A DNA stretch of 64,000 bases from Kosakonia sp. SMBL-WEM22 (GTDB lineage Bacteria > Pseudomonadota > Gammaproteobacteria > Enterobacterales > Enterobacteriaceae): the NCBI RefSeq assembly GCF_014490785.1, contig NZ_CP051488.1:496001-560000 (forward strand), given 5' to 3'. Below the pieces are notes generated by a model. It had not been told where the DNA came from. It saw only the letters and a list, made by a program, of their open reading frames with translations, and ran no database searches. Position numbers and translations under genes: made by a program. This document shows positions 1-8,655 of this stretch, in pieces. Each line of letters starts with the position of its first letter. Positions within the stretch are counted from its first letter, which is position 1.

Positions 1-1001
1 CCGAGGGCGTAAAGATAGAGCGTGCCGCCGCCGAGCCACAGGTTCCCGCTCTGGGCAATATAGAGCAGGATGGCGCTGAGCGGCGCGGTGGTGCAGGGCG
101 AGCAGATAAGCCCGGCGATTGCCCCCATCGCGAACACGCCGCCGACGGAGCCGCCCTGCTGGCGATTGCTCCACAGCGTTAAGCGGGTTTGCAGCGCGGA
201 GGGGAGTTGCAGGTTAAAGAGGCCGAACATCGACAGCGCCAGCAGGCTAAAGAGCAGCGACAAGCCGATAAGCACGTAAGGGTGTTGCAGCGCGGCCTGG
301 AACGACAGCCCGGCGGCGGCAACCACCAGCCCCAGCGCGGTATAGGTCAGCGCCATCCCCTGCACGTAGATAAAGGCCAGCAGCAGCGCGCGCGGCGTGG
401 CAAGGCGCTGTTTGCCGCCGAGCACAATGCCGGAGATCAGCGGGTACATCGGCAATACGCAGGGGGTGAAAGCGATGCCGATGCCAATCAGCAGCGCCCA
501 GAGGGCGGAGAAGGGCAGCGGGCGGTCGGGCGCGGTCTCCGTTGGTGCGGCTTTCGTTTCAACCACCGGCGCGGCGGCGACCTCCATCAGCGGCACCACT
601 TTGGTCTCCGGCGGGTAGCAGAAACCGGCATCGGCACACCCCTGATAAGTGACGGTAAGCGTCGCGCCTTTTCCGGCCTGCGCGATGCTTAGCGGCAGGT
701 TCAGCTTCTGGCGGTAGATCTCAGTTTTGCCGTAGAACTCATCTTCATGCAACTCGCCCTTGGGCAGTTCGAGCGCGCCGATCTGCGCCTGCGCAGGCGT
801 GACGCGGATCTGCTGGCGGTAGAGGTAGTAACCCTCTTTCACCTGCCAGTTGAGCGTCAGATCATGTTGATGCTGTTGAAAATCAAAGGTGAACGCCTGG
901 TCGGCAGGCACAAAGTCAGAGCGGCCGGGCGCGTCGAACAGCCCGGCGAAAGCGGATGTGCTGCATAACAGCAGGATCAGCGTAAGGATGCGTTGAGCCA
1001 T
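1..1001 (-). CDS. dsbD: DsbD thiol:disulfide interchange protein, N-terminal part (cut by window edge)
   Basis: Inner-membrane reductase that passes electrons from cytoplasmic thioredoxin to periplasmic DsbC, DsbG and CcmG. About 333 codons are present: a signal peptide ending near CSTSAFA, the periplasmic alpha domain with the Cys pair in GCADAGFCYPPE, and the first membrane helices of the beta domain, including the channel cysteines in FTPCVLPMYP and GLICSPCTTAP. The C-terminal thioredoxin-like gamma domain lies outside the window. The ATG at 1001 overlaps the end of cutA by 25 bases, as in E. coli, so the two are probably cotranscribed and translationally coupled. Confidence 0.97.
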   Translation of the reverse strand, partial: MAQRILTLILLLCSTSAFAGLFDAPGRSDFVPADQAFTFDFQQHQHDLTLNWQVKEGYYLYRQQIRVTPAQAQIGALELPKGELHEDEFYGKTEIYRQKLNLPLSIAQAGKGATLTVTYQGCADAGFCYPPETKVVPLMEVAAAPVVETKAAPTETAPDRPLPFSALWALLIGIGIAFTPCVLPMYPLISGIVLGGKQRLATPRALLLAFIYVQGMALTYTALGLVVAAAGLSFQAALQHPYVLIGLSLLFSLLALSMFGLFNLQLPSALQTRLTLWSNRQQGGSVGGVFAMGAIAGLICSPCTTAPLSAILLYIAQSGNLWLGGGTLYLYAL

Positions 1002-1300
1002 GTGAGGTAGTCGTGCTCTCCGTGAGAAACCGGCAGCGCCAGCAGTTCAGGGGTTTGATAAGGGTGATGCGATTTCAGGCAGGCGAAGAGGTCGTCCAGG
1101 TGCGCGACGTCGGTTTTCAGCAGCAACTGCACTTCATACTCCTGCTCCAGCTTCCCTTCCCAGTAGTAGAGCGAGGTCGCTCCGGGGAGGATCGTCACGC
1201 AGGCGGCGAGTTTTTCCGCCAGCGCTTTGGCCGCCAGATCCTGGGCGGTGGCTTCATCCGGGGTGGTGCAGAGTACAACAACGGCGTCGGGCGTGTTCAT
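977..1300 (-). CDS. cutA: CutA divalent-cation tolerance protein
   Basis: Small cytoplasmic ferredoxin-like-fold protein that forms trimers and is linked to copper tolerance. The 107 residues carry the family core AACVTILPGATSLYYWEGK and the C-terminal HPYQTPELLALPV stretch. I chose the ATG at 1300 because AGGAGG lies six bases upstream; the reading frame also opens at a TTG two codons earlier, but that codon directly abuts the Shine-Dalgarno sequence. The gene overlaps dsbD and follows dcuA on the same strand after an 84-base gap. The precise role of CutA is unsettled even in E. coli. Confidence 0.95.
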   Translation of the reverse strand: MNTPDAVVVLCTTPDEATAQDLAAKALAEKLAACVTILPGATSLYYWEGKLEQEYEVQLLLKTDVAHLDDLFACLKSHHPYQTPELLALPVSHGEHDYLTWLNASLR

Positions 1301-1384
1301 TCTCAACCTCCTGAAAGCGAAAGCAGGGACTATAGCATGCGACGCGGGAAGATCGGGCCGCCAGGCAGCCCGATTTATAGACTT

Positions 1385-2686
1385 TTACAACAAGATACCG
1401 CCGAAGATAAAGCCGAGCACCACGCAGAGCGCGATGGCGATGACGCCGGGGATCAGGAAGGGGTGGTTAAAGACAAATTTGCCGATACGCGTCGAACCGG
1501 TGTCATCCATCTCGACCGCTGCCAGCAGCGTCGGGTAGGTTGGCAGCACAAACAGCGCCGACACGGCGGCAAAGGAGGCCACGGCCGTCAGCGGTGAGAC
1601 GCCAAGCAGCAGTGCGGCAGGCATCAGCGCTTTGGTGGTCGCCGCCTGTGAGTAGAGCAGGGTGGCAGCGAAGAAGAGCACCACCGCCAGCAGCCATGGG
1701 TAGCTGTGCAGCAGATCGCCCGCCACCATCTGGATATCTTCAATATGATGTTTGACGAAGGTATCGCCAAGCCACGCCACGCCGAGCACGCAGATACAGG
1801 CGCTCATGCCGGATTTAAAGGTGCCGGCGTTGAGGATCTCGCCGGTATCGACTTTGCAGCTCAGGCAGATAAGCGTCGCGATGGTGAGCATAAACACCAC
1901 AATCGCTTCGTTACGCGGCAGTACCGGGTTATTGATCAGACCCACAGTCGGGCTGATGGCGGTGGCGTAGAGCATGACGGCGATAATACCGACCAGAAAG
2001 AGCATCACCGAGCGTTTAGCGTGGGGCTTCAGGGCGAACACCTGCTCGCCGCGCAGCTTCACTTCCCCTTTCGCCAGCCGCTCCTGGTAAACCGGGTCGT
2101 CCTTCAGCTCGCAGCCAAGGAAGTTACAGACAATGGCGGTCAGCATCACGGCAATCAGCGTGACGGGAATACAGATCGCCAGCAGCGTCAGGTAGCTGAC
2201 GCCCAGCGGTTCAAGAATACCGGCAAAGAAGACCACTGCCGCAGAGATGGGCGAGGCGGTAATAGCGATTTGTGACGCTACCACGGCGATAGAGAGCGGG
2301 CGCGACGGGCGGATACCCTGCTCTTTTGCCACTTCGGTGATCACCGGCAGCGTGGAAAAGGCCGTGTGGCCAGTGCCCGCCAGAATGGTCATAAACCAGG
2401 TGACCAGCGGGGCGAGAAAGGTGATGTACTTCGGATGGCGGCGCAGCATGCGCTCGGCGAGGCTGACCAGGTAATCCATGCCGCCCGCTACCTGCATGGC
2501 GGCAATCGCAGCGATCACCGCCATGATGATCTCAATGACGTCAAACGGGATGGCGCCGGGTTTAATTTGAAAGAAGAGCGTCAGCACCAGCACCCCGAGG
2601 CCACCGGCAAAGCCAATGCCGATCCCCCCGAGCCTGGCGCCAAGGTAGATGGCAAGTAAGACGAGGACAAGCTCTGCAGCAAACAT
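1385..2686 (-). CDS. dcuA: Anaerobic C4-dicarboxylate transporter DcuA
   Basis: Inner-membrane carrier exchanging aspartate, fumarate, malate and succinate; it supplies aspartate and fumarate for fumarate respiration. The 433 residues are almost wholly hydrophobic helices, with family blocks LGARLGGIGIGFAGGLGV near the N-terminus, GTGHTAFSTLPVI near residue 105 and VLPTYPTLLAAVEMDD near residue 390. The length equals that of E. coli DcuA as I recall it. It lies directly downstream of aspA, matching a joint role in aspartate use, but a strong terminator separates the two. The ATG at 2686 has AAGGAAG upstream. Confidence 0.93.
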   Translation of the reverse strand: MFAAELVLVLLAIYLGARLGGIGIGFAGGLGVLVLTLFFQIKPGAIPFDVIEIIMAVIAAIAAMQVAGGMDYLVSLAERMLRRHPKYITFLAPLVTWFMTILAGTGHTAFSTLPVITEVAKEQGIRPSRPLSIAVVASQIAITASPISAAVVFFAGILEPLGVSYLTLLAICIPVTLIAVMLTAIVCNFLGCELKDDPVYQERLAKGEVKLRGEQVFALKPHAKRSVMLFLVGIIAVMLYATAISPTVGLINNPVLPRNEAIVVFMLTIATLICLSCKVDTGEILNAGTFKSGMSACICVLGVAWLGDTFVKHHIEDIQMVAGDLLHSYPWLLAVVLFFAATLLYSQAATTKALMPAALLLGVSPLTAVASFAAVSALFVLPTYPTLLAAVEMDDTGSTRIGKFVFNHPFLIPGVIAIALCVVLGFIFGGILL

Positions 2687-2741
2687 AGTGGGCTTCCTTG
2701 TTTTCCAAGTGATATGAAATTGTTATTGGTAAGTAACCACC

Positions 2742-2777
2742 CAAAAGAAAAAGGCACGTCGCGGAGGACGTGCCTTT
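2742..2777 (-). terminator. Rho-independent terminator after aspA
   Basis: A perfect 11-bp stem (arms 2750-2760 and 2767-2777) with a 6-base loop is followed, reading the minus strand, by a T-rich tract. It sits between the aspA stop and the dcuA start. It should end most aspA transcripts, with some read-through into dcuA, as described for E. coli. Confidence 0.85.
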
Positions 2778-2801
2778 CATATTTTTTAACCTGGGGGAAG
2801 G

Positions 2802-4238
2802 TTACTGTTCGCTTTCATCGGTATAGCGTTTCGCTTTATAGGCCGGATGCATCAGGTTCTGGGCAGAGAAGATATCATCCAGCTCCGTTTCCGTCAGCAA
2901 TCCGCGCTCAAGTACCACTTCACGCACGCTCTTCCCGGTTTCGGCGCAGATCTTGCCGACGATATCGCCATTGTGGTGGCCGATAAATGGGTTGAGGTAG
3001 GTGACGATACCGATGGAGTTATAGACGTAGCCTTCACACACCTCTTTGTTGGCGGTGATGCCGTTAATGCATTTTTCCAGCAGGTTGTAGCAGGCGTTGG
3101 TCAGGATGTGGATCGACTCAAACATCGCCTGGCCAATCACTGGCTCCATCACGTTCAGCTGCAGCTGACCCGCTTCGGAAGCCATGGTGACGGTAGTGTC
3201 GTTACCGATCACTTTAAAGCAGACCTGGTTTACCACTTCCGGCACAACCGGGTTCACTTTGGCCGGCATGATGGAGGAGCCTGCCTGCAGTTCCGGCAGG
3301 TTAATCTCATTCAGTCCGGCGCGCGGCCCGGAGGAGAGCAGGCGCAGGTCATTACAGATTTTCGACAGTTTTACCGCCAGGCGTTTCAGCGAGCTGTGCA
3401 CCATTACATAGGCGCCACAGTCGGAGGTCGCTTCGATCAGATCTTCTGCGGCAACTACCGGCAGGTTGCTCACTTCTGCCAGCTTCTGCACGGCGAGTTG
3501 CTGGTAGCCATCCGGCGTGTTGAGGCGGGTACCGATAGCCGTTGCGCCGAGGTTCACTTCGAGCAGCAGTTCCGCGGTACGCAGCAGGTTTTTGGTCTCT
3601 TCATTCAGCAGCACGTTAAAGGCATGGAACTCCTGGCCGAGGGTCATCGGCACTGCATCCTGCAGCTGGGTACGGCCCATTTTCAGGATATCTTTGAACT
3701 CCACCGCTTTGTTTTCAAAGCCTTCGCCAAGCTGTTTGATGGCGTCGATCAGTTTCACCACCGAGGTGTAGACCGCGATGCGGAACCCGGTCGGGTAGGC
3801 ATCGTTAGTGGACTGGCATTTGTTGACATGATCGTTCGGGTTGAGGAACTGATACTCCCCTTTCTGGTGGCCCATCAGCTCAAGGCCGATGTTTGCCAGC
3901 ACCTCGTTGGTGTTCATGTTCACAGAAGTGCCCGCGCCGCCCTGATAGACGTCAACCGGGAACTGATCCATGCATTTGCCGTTGTTCAGCACCTCATCAC
4001 ATGCGGCAACAATAGCGTTAGCAATACTTTTAGGAATGGTTTGCAGCTCTTTGTTCGCCAGCGCTGCGGCTTTCTTCACCATCACCATGCCACGAACAAA
4101 TTCAGGGATGTCGCTGATCTTGTTGTTGCTGATATAAAAGTTTTCAATCGCTCTCAGAGTATGCACGCCGTAGTAGGCATCCGCTGGCACTTCCCTGGTA
4201 CCTAACAAGTCTTCTTCGATACGAATGTTGTTTAACAT
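2802..4238 (-). CDS. aspA: Aspartate ammonia-lyase (aspartase)
   Basis: Cytoplasmic tetrameric enzyme that reversibly deaminates L-aspartate to fumarate and ammonia, feeding fumarate respiration. The fumarase/aspartase superfamily signature GSSIMPAKVNP lies near residue 320, holding the catalytic serine loop; TSTNDAYPT-type and GGAGTSVNMNTNE substrate-binding blocks are also present. I chose the ATG at 4238 (MLNNIRIEEDLL), giving 478 residues as in E. coli; the frame opens 14 codons earlier but that extension has no family match. AAGAAGG precedes the chosen start. A CRP-like site lies about 190 bases upstream and dcuA lies downstream. Confidence 0.97.
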   Translation of the reverse strand: MLNNIRIEEDLLGTREVPADAYYGVHTLRAIENFYISNNKISDIPEFVRGMVMVKKAAALANKELQTIPKSIANAIVAACDEVLNNGKCMDQFPVDVYQGGAGTSVNMNTNEVLANIGLELMGHQKGEYQFLNPNDHVNKCQSTNDAYPTGFRIAVYTSVVKLIDAIKQLGEGFENKAVEFKDILKMGRTQLQDAVPMTLGQEFHAFNVLLNEETKNLLRTAELLLEVNLGATAIGTRLNTPDGYQQLAVQKLAEVSNLPVVAAEDLIEATSDCGAYVMVHSSLKRLAVKLSKICNDLRLLSSGPRAGLNEINLPELQAGSSIMPAKVNPVVPEVVNQVCFKVIGNDTTVTMASEAGQLQLNVMEPVIGQAMFESIHILTNACYNLLEKCINGITANKEVCEGYVYNSIGIVTYLNPFIGHHNGDIVGKICAETGKSVREVVLERGLLTETELDDIFSAQNLMHPAYKAKRYTDESEQ

Positions 4239-4576
4239 GTGAACCTTCTTTTGCAAGCTACGAATGAATACACCAATCACACAATATTTATGTGGTTATG
4301 TGTCTTTTTCGACCGACGATTATTCCCTCAATCGGCCAGAAGAGTGAAATTATATGCTGGCGCGGGCGAATTGCCGTAATCGGGATCACTTATTATCTTA
4401 CTGGACCCATCATAATTACCAATATGTGAAATAAGTCACCGCTGCGTAACAAACAAAACTTTACACCGCCGGGGAAATTGAATTTTTCAACTTCGCCACC
4501 ATCTCATCCCTATGCGAATTCGCAGACTCATTTTAGCAACGGTGAGATGACCGTTGCTCGTTCACAGGAGAAGCCA
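4239..4576. other. Divergent promoter region aspA / fxsA
   Basis: This 338-base AT-rich gap separates the divergent aspA and fxsA genes and holds no credible gene. The clearest element is a CRP-type palindrome at 4425-4440. I did not find a convincing FNR box by eye, although aspA is known to respond to anaerobiosis in E. coli. Confidence 0.6.
4425..4440. promoter_or_regulatory. CRP-like binding site
   Basis: TGTGA-N6-TCACC matches nine of the ten conserved positions of the CRP consensus TGTGA-N6-TCACA. It lies between aspA and fxsA. E. coli aspA is subject to catabolite repression, so activation of aspA is the likely role; this is inferred from motif and context. Confidence 0.6.
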
Positions 4577-5041
4577 GTGCGCTGGATACCGTTTATTGCT
4601 TTTTTCTTATACGTTTACATCGAAATTTCGATCTTCATCCAGGTGGCTCACGTCTTTGGCGTGCTGATGACCCTTATCCTGGTGCTCTTCACCTCGGTTA
4701 TCGGCATGTCGCTGGTGCGTAACCAGGGATTTAAAAACCTGATGGCGATGCAGGAGAAGATGGCAGCGGGTGAAAGCCCGGCGGCCGAGATGATTAAGAG
4801 CGTGTCGCTGGTAATCGCTGGCCTGTTGTTGCTGCTGCCTGGTTTCTTTACCGACTTCCTCGGCCTGCTGCTGCTGGTGCCGCCGGTGCAGAAACTGATC
4901 ACCCTCAAGTTGATGCCGCATCTGCGCTTTTCGCGCGGGCCTGGCGCAGGCGCCGGGTTTGGCGGCGGCGACACCTTTGAAGGCGAATATCAGCGTAAAG
5001 ATGACCCCAACAATCGCCTGGATCATAAAGACGATCGTTAA
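4577..5041 (+). CDS. fxsA: FxsA membrane protein
   Basis: Small inner-membrane protein known because, when overproduced, it relieves exclusion of phage T7 by the F plasmid; its normal role is unknown. The 154 residues contain membrane segments near residues 4-22, 25-45 and 70-95, then a Gly-rich and charged cytoplasmic tail ending in DDR. I chose the GTG at 4577 (MRWIPFIAFFLYVYIE by family alignment) because AGGAG lies six bases upstream; the frame is open 33 codons further but that part shows no family match. It is transcribed divergently from aspA and ends at a strong terminator. Confidence 0.93.
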   Translation: MRWIPFIAFFLYVYIEISIFIQVAHVFGVLMTLILVLFTSVIGMSLVRNQGFKNLMAMQEKMAAGESPAAEMIKSVSLVIAGLLLLLPGFFTDFLGLLLLVPPVQKLITLKLMPHLRFSRGPGAGAGFGGGDTFEGEYQRKDDPNNRLDHKDDR

Positions 5042-5048
5042 GCTCCGC

Positions 5049-5074
5049 TGCCCGGCCCCGCCGGGCATTTTTTT
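5049..5074 (+). terminator. Terminator of fxsA
   Basis: An 8-bp GC-rich stem (arms 5049-5056 and 5060-5067) with a 3-base loop is followed by seven T. It lies eight bases after the fxsA stop, between convergent fxsA and yjeH. Confidence 0.9.
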
Positions 5075-5103
5075 ATTCCGACACAGTTTTTATTCCGACA
5101 CAG
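5070..5103. repeat. 17-bp tandem direct duplication at the end of yjeH
   Basis: Two identical adjacent 17-base copies (5070-5086 and 5087-5103). The second copy contains the last codons and stop of yjeH; the first repeats them just beyond the stop. It looks like a small slippage duplication, and it extends the T-tract of the fxsA terminator. Confidence 0.85.
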
Positions 5104-6346
5104 AACGAACGGTTGTCGTGCGCCGCTTCGGTAAAAAGAGCCACAGCGCCGCCAGCATCACCACCGCATATAAACTCTTCCAGCCAGGAATCACCAGCAA
5201 CAGCAGGCAGAGCACGCTGCCGAGCAGCGCCAGCGCCTTATAACGCCCTTTCAGCAACCGACACCCCGCCAGCATGCAGAGCAGGTAGATCATGATAAAG
5301 ATGCCGTTGGCATAGATGATCAGCGTGTCGAGATTGATGTTGAAAGCGTAAATGACCAGCGTACAGGCCACGCAGCAGAGGATCACCGCGTTAAGGGCGT
5401 TAAGCGGCAGCTGGCGCGCTGAGAGTTTTGCCAACGCGCTGTCGGGTTTATACGCTGCCTGCGACCACACCAGCCGGGCGAAGCTCTGAATATAGATATT
5501 GAGGCTGGCGAAACAGGCGAGATAGCCAATAATGCAGGCCACCCACAGCGCCTGCTTGCCAAAGAGATCGACGACAATCACCGGCAGCGAAGCCGCTGCG
5601 CCCAGATGGTGCCAGAGATCGAACTTCAGCACCGCGACGGTACAGGCCCAGTAGACGGTGCCCGCCAGCAGCAGACCAATCATCAGCGCACGGGGGAAAT
5701 CGCGCTCAGGGTTTTTAAACTCCGAGGCGAGATGGGCGAAGGCCTCCAGCCCGACAAAGCACCAGAACATCACTGCTAATGACGCGGACATCTCAGAGAG
5801 AGTTACCTCGCCGAGAGGCGGAAAGGGGATGTCGCGCAGCGTAATGCCGCCGCGCCACCAGATGGCGACAAGCAGAGCAACGATCAGGGCGGCGATAATC
5901 GATTGCAGGTTGGCGCTGGAGCCCGCTCCGCGCGTACCAATAAGCCAAATCAGCGCCAGCGTCATCAACTCCGCCATCAGCAGCATCGGCCCCTGCCAGC
6001 CGAAAAGCCCCTGCCAGAAACCGGCGGCGATATGCAGCGCCGCAGGCAGCCCAACCGGGATCACCGAGAGAAACAGCCAGCCGGTTACCCGCTGCAAGCG
6101 CGGGCCAAACGCCATGCCGACAAAATGGGCGACGCCGCCCGCGCTGGGGAAGTGACGCCCAAGCACCGCAAAGACAATCGCCACCGGGAAGACCAGCACG
6201 ATGAGTAACGGCCACGCCCAGAGGCTGCTGTTACCTGCGGCCAGTGCGGCCAGCGCCGGAACGGCGAAGACTCCTGTGCCGAGTAAAGAGGTCGAAAGTA
6301 ATCCAACACCCTGGGCCAGCCCTAGCTCTTGTTTTAATCCGCTCAT
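5090..6346 (-). CDS. yjeH: L-methionine / branched-chain amino acid exporter YjeH
   Basis: Inner-membrane exporter of the APC superfamily, reported in E. coli to export methionine, leucine, isoleucine and valine. The 418 residues form about 12 helices. Family blocks visible are GLLSTSLLGTGVFAVPALA near residue 15, SANLQS near 150, CFVGLEAFAHLASEFKNPERDFPRA-type sequence near 200 and YANGIFIMIYLLCMLAGC near 340. I chose the ATG at 6346 (MSGLKQELGLAQG), matching the E. coli length; the open frame upstream of it overlaps the groES promoter region and has no family match. It is convergent with fxsA and divergent from groS. Confidence 0.93.
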   Translation of the reverse strand: MSGLKQELGLAQGVGLLSTSLLGTGVFAVPALAALAAGNSSLWAWPLLIVLVFPVAIVFAVLGRHFPSAGGVAHFVGMAFGPRLQRVTGWLFLSVIPVGLPAALHIAAGFWQGLFGWQGPMLLMAELMTLALIWLIGTRGAGSSANLQSIIAALIVALLVAIWWRGGITLRDIPFPPLGEVTLSEMSASLAVMFWCFVGLEAFAHLASEFKNPERDFPRALMIGLLLAGTVYWACTVAVLKFDLWHHLGAAASLPVIVVDLFGKQALWVACIIGYLACFASLNIYIQSFARLVWSQAAYKPDSALAKLSARQLPLNALNAVILCCVACTLVIYAFNINLDTLIIYANGIFIMIYLLCMLAGCRLLKGRYKALALLGSVLCLLLLVIPGWKSLYAVVMLAALWLFLPKRRTTTVRSVSE

Positions 6347-6472
6347 TTTTTCTGTTTGTCTCTTATCGGGAGCCTCGATGGTAGCACAAGCCGTTTTACT
6401 TAGGGCTCGCCATTCCCCGCCAGTAAAGGGAGGGTACAGCCGATTGCATTTTCGAAAATTTTTTTTGTTTTG

Positions 6473-6504
6473 CCCCTTGAAGGGGGGAAAGCCTAACCCC
6501 ATCT
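6473..6504 (+). promoter_or_regulatory. Sigma-32 heat-shock promoter of groSL
   Basis: A -35 element CCCCTTGAA (6473-6481) and a -10 element CCCCATCT (6497-6504) are separated by 15 bases. This matches the RpoH consensus and resembles the known E. coli groE promoter, which has nearly the same surrounding sequence. It lies about 80 bases before groS. Confidence 0.92.
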
Positions 6505-6583
6505 CTCAGGTCACCAGCCGGATAACCCCATGGACCCGGCCTCACCATAACTGATAAAGACTTTCTCAAAGGAGAGCTATCAA

Positions 6584-6877
6584 ATGAGTATTCGTCCGTT
6601 ACATGATCGTGTGATCGTCAAACGTAAGGAAGTTGAGTCTAAATCTGCTGGCGGTATCGTTCTGACCGGTTCTGCGGCAGGCAAATCAACTCGTGGCGAA
6701 ATCATCGCTGTCGGTAAGGGCCGCATCCTGGAAAACGGTACTGTTCAACCGCTGGACGTGAAAGTGGGCGATATCGTGATTTTCAACGATGGTTACGGTG
6801 TGAAGGCTGAGAAGATCGACAACGAAGAAGTGCTGATTATGTCCGAAAGCGACATTCTGGCAATTGTTGAAGCGTAA
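6584..6877 (+). CDS. groS: Co-chaperonin GroES
   Basis: Heptameric lid of the GroEL chaperonin, acting in the cytoplasm in ATP-driven protein folding. The 97 residues begin MSIRPLHDRVIVKRKE; the mobile loop that contacts GroEL is visible as SAGGIVLTGSAAGKSTRG (about residues 20-37). A strong AAAGGAGAG Shine-Dalgarno precedes the ATG. It is the first gene of the heat-shock operon with groL 44 bases downstream. Confidence 0.99.
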   Translation: MSIRPLHDRVIVKRKEVESKSAGGIVLTGSAAGKSTRGEIIAVGKGRILENGTVQPLDVKVGDIVIFNDGYGVKAEKIDNEEVLIMSESDILAIVEA

Positions 6878-6921
6878 CAACGCGCGCGAACGAACCTGAA
6901 CGAATTTAAGGAATACAGAAA

Positions 6922-8568
6922 ATGGCAGCTAAAGACGTAAAATTCGGTAACGACGCTCGTGTAAAAATGCTGCGCGGCGTAAATGTTCTGGCAGATGCAG
7001 TGAAAGTTACCCTCGGTCCGAAAGGCCGTAATGTGGTTCTGGATAAATCTTTCGGTGCACCGACCATCACCAAAGATGGTGTTTCCGTAGCACGTGAAAT
7101 CGAGCTGGAAGACAAGTTCGAAAACATGGGCGCGCAGATGGTGAAAGAAGTGGCCTCCAAAGCGAATGACGCTGCGGGCGACGGCACCACCACCGCGACC
7201 GTTCTGGCACAGTCCATCATCACTGAAGGTCTGAAAGCCGTTGCTGCGGGCATGAACCCGATGGATCTGAAACGCGGTATCGACAAAGCTGTCGCCTCTG
7301 CCGTTGAAGAGCTGAAAGCGCTCTCCGTACCGTGCTCTGACTCTAAAGCTATCGCTCAGGTGGGTACCATCTCCGCTAACTCCGACGAAACCGTAGGTAA
7401 ACTGATCGCTGAAGCGATGGATAAAGTCGGTAAAGAAGGCGTGATCACCGTTGAAGACGGTACCGGTCTGCAGGACGAGCTGGACGTGGTTGAAGGTATG
7501 CAGTTCGACCGTGGCTACCTCTCCCCTTACTTCATCAACAAGCCGGAAACTGGCGCAGTAGAACTGGAAAGCCCGTTCATCCTGCTGGCTGATAAAAAAA
7601 TCTCCAACATCCGCGAAATGCTGCCGGTTCTCGAAGCCGTTGCTAAAGCAGGCAAACCGCTGCTGATCATCGCTGAAGATGTGGAAGGCGAAGCGCTGGC
7701 GACCCTGGTAGTTAACACCATGCGCGGCATCGTGAAAGTCGCTGCGGTGAAAGCACCGGGCTTTGGCGACCGTCGTAAAGCGATGCTGCAGGATATCGCC
7801 ACCCTGACTGCCGGTACCGTTATCTCTGAAGAGATCGGTATGGAGCTGGAAAAAGCGACCCTGGAAGATCTGGGTCAGGCGAAACGCGTTGTTATCAACA
7901 AAGACACCACCACCATCATCGATGGCGTGGGTGAAGAGACCGCTATTCAGGGTCGCGTAACGCAGATTCGTCAGCAGATCGAAGAAGCTACTTCCGATTA
8001 CGACCGTGAAAAACTGCAGGAGCGCGTAGCGAAACTGGCAGGCGGCGTTGCGGTAATCAAAGTTGGCGCTGCGACCGAAGTTGAGATGAAAGAGAAGAAA
8101 GCCCGCGTTGAAGATGCGCTGCACGCAACCCGTGCTGCCGTTGAAGAGGGCGTGGTTGCCGGTGGTGGCGTGGCGCTGATTCGCGTAGCCAGCAAACTGG
8201 CTGAGCTGAAAGGCCAGAACGAAGACCAGAACGTGGGTATCAAAGTTGCGCTGCGCGCAATGGAAGCTCCGCTGCGTCAGATCGTGCTGAACTGCGGCGA
8301 AGAGCCGTCTGTTGTTGCGAACATGGTTAAAGCGGGCGACGGTAACTACGGTTACAACGCTGCGACCGAAGAGTACGGCAACATGATCGACATGGGTATC
8401 CTGGACCCGACTAAAGTGACCCGTTCTGCACTGCAGTACGCGGCTTCCGTAGCCGGTCTGATGATCACTACCGAGTGCATGGTGACCGATCTGCCGAAAA
8501 GCGACGCGCCTGATTTAGGTGCTGCCGGTGGTATGGGTGGCATGGGCGGTATGGGCGGCATGATGTAA
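6922..8568 (+). CDS. groL: Chaperonin GroEL
   Basis: Double-ring 60-kDa chaperonin that encloses unfolded proteins for ATP-dependent folding. The 548 residues include the nucleotide-binding DGTTTATVLA block (about residues 87-96), the C-terminal ATP-site GDGNYGYNAATEEYGNMI near 478 and the typical GGM-repeat tail ending in MGGMM. Length equals that of E. coli. It is cotranscribed with groS and followed by a strong terminator; downstream of it the accessory invasin block begins. Confidence 0.99.
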   Translation: MAAKDVKFGNDARVKMLRGVNVLADAVKVTLGPKGRNVVLDKSFGAPTITKDGVSVAREIELEDKFENMGAQMVKEVASKANDAAGDGTTTATVLAQSIITEGLKAVAAGMNPMDLKRGIDKAVASAVEELKALSVPCSDSKAIAQVGTISANSDETVGKLIAEAMDKVGKEGVITVEDGTGLQDELDVVEGMQFDRGYLSPYFINKPETGAVELESPFILLADKKISNIREMLPVLEAVAKAGKPLLIIAEDVEGEALATLVVNTMRGIVKVAAVKAPGFGDRRKAMLQDIATLTAGTVISEEIGMELEKATLEDLGQAKRVVINKDTTTIIDGVGEETAIQGRVTQIRQQIEEATSDYDREKLQERVAKLAGGVAVIKVGAATEVEMKEKKARVEDALHATRAAVEEGVVAGGGVALIRVASKLAELKGQNEDQNVGIKVALRAMEAPLRQIVLNCGEEPSVVANMVKAGDGNYGYNAATEEYGNMIDMGILDPTKVTRSALQYAASVAGLMITTECMVTDLPKSDAPDLGAAGGMGGMGGMGGMM

Positions 8569-8617
8569 TTGCTGCCGGAAACGTGCCCGGGAAACCAGGC
8601 GCGCGTTTGACGAAGAG

Positions 8618-8646
8618 GAGCGGGCTTTCGGCCCGCTCTTTTTTTT
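8618..8646 (+). terminator. Terminator of groSL
   Basis: An 8-bp stem GAGCGGGC/GCCCGCTC (8618-8625 and 8631-8638) with a 5-base loop is followed by eight T. It ends the groSL operon and lies just before the convergent CadC-like gene. Confidence 0.92.
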
Positions 8647-8655
8647 GCCTGCGTT

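Noticed and set aside
2847..4205. Long open frame of 452 codons on the plus strand
   Set aside because: It lies wholly antisense to aspA, has no ribosome-binding site and no recognisable domain; codon bias of aspA explains it.
6793..8124. Open frame of 443 codons on the minus strand
   Set aside because: Antisense to groL, whose strong codon bias keeps that frame free of stops. No family match.
8521..8568. Short GGTATGGGTGGC-type repeats, considered as a tandem-repeat locus
   Set aside because: They encode the normal GGM tail of GroEL.
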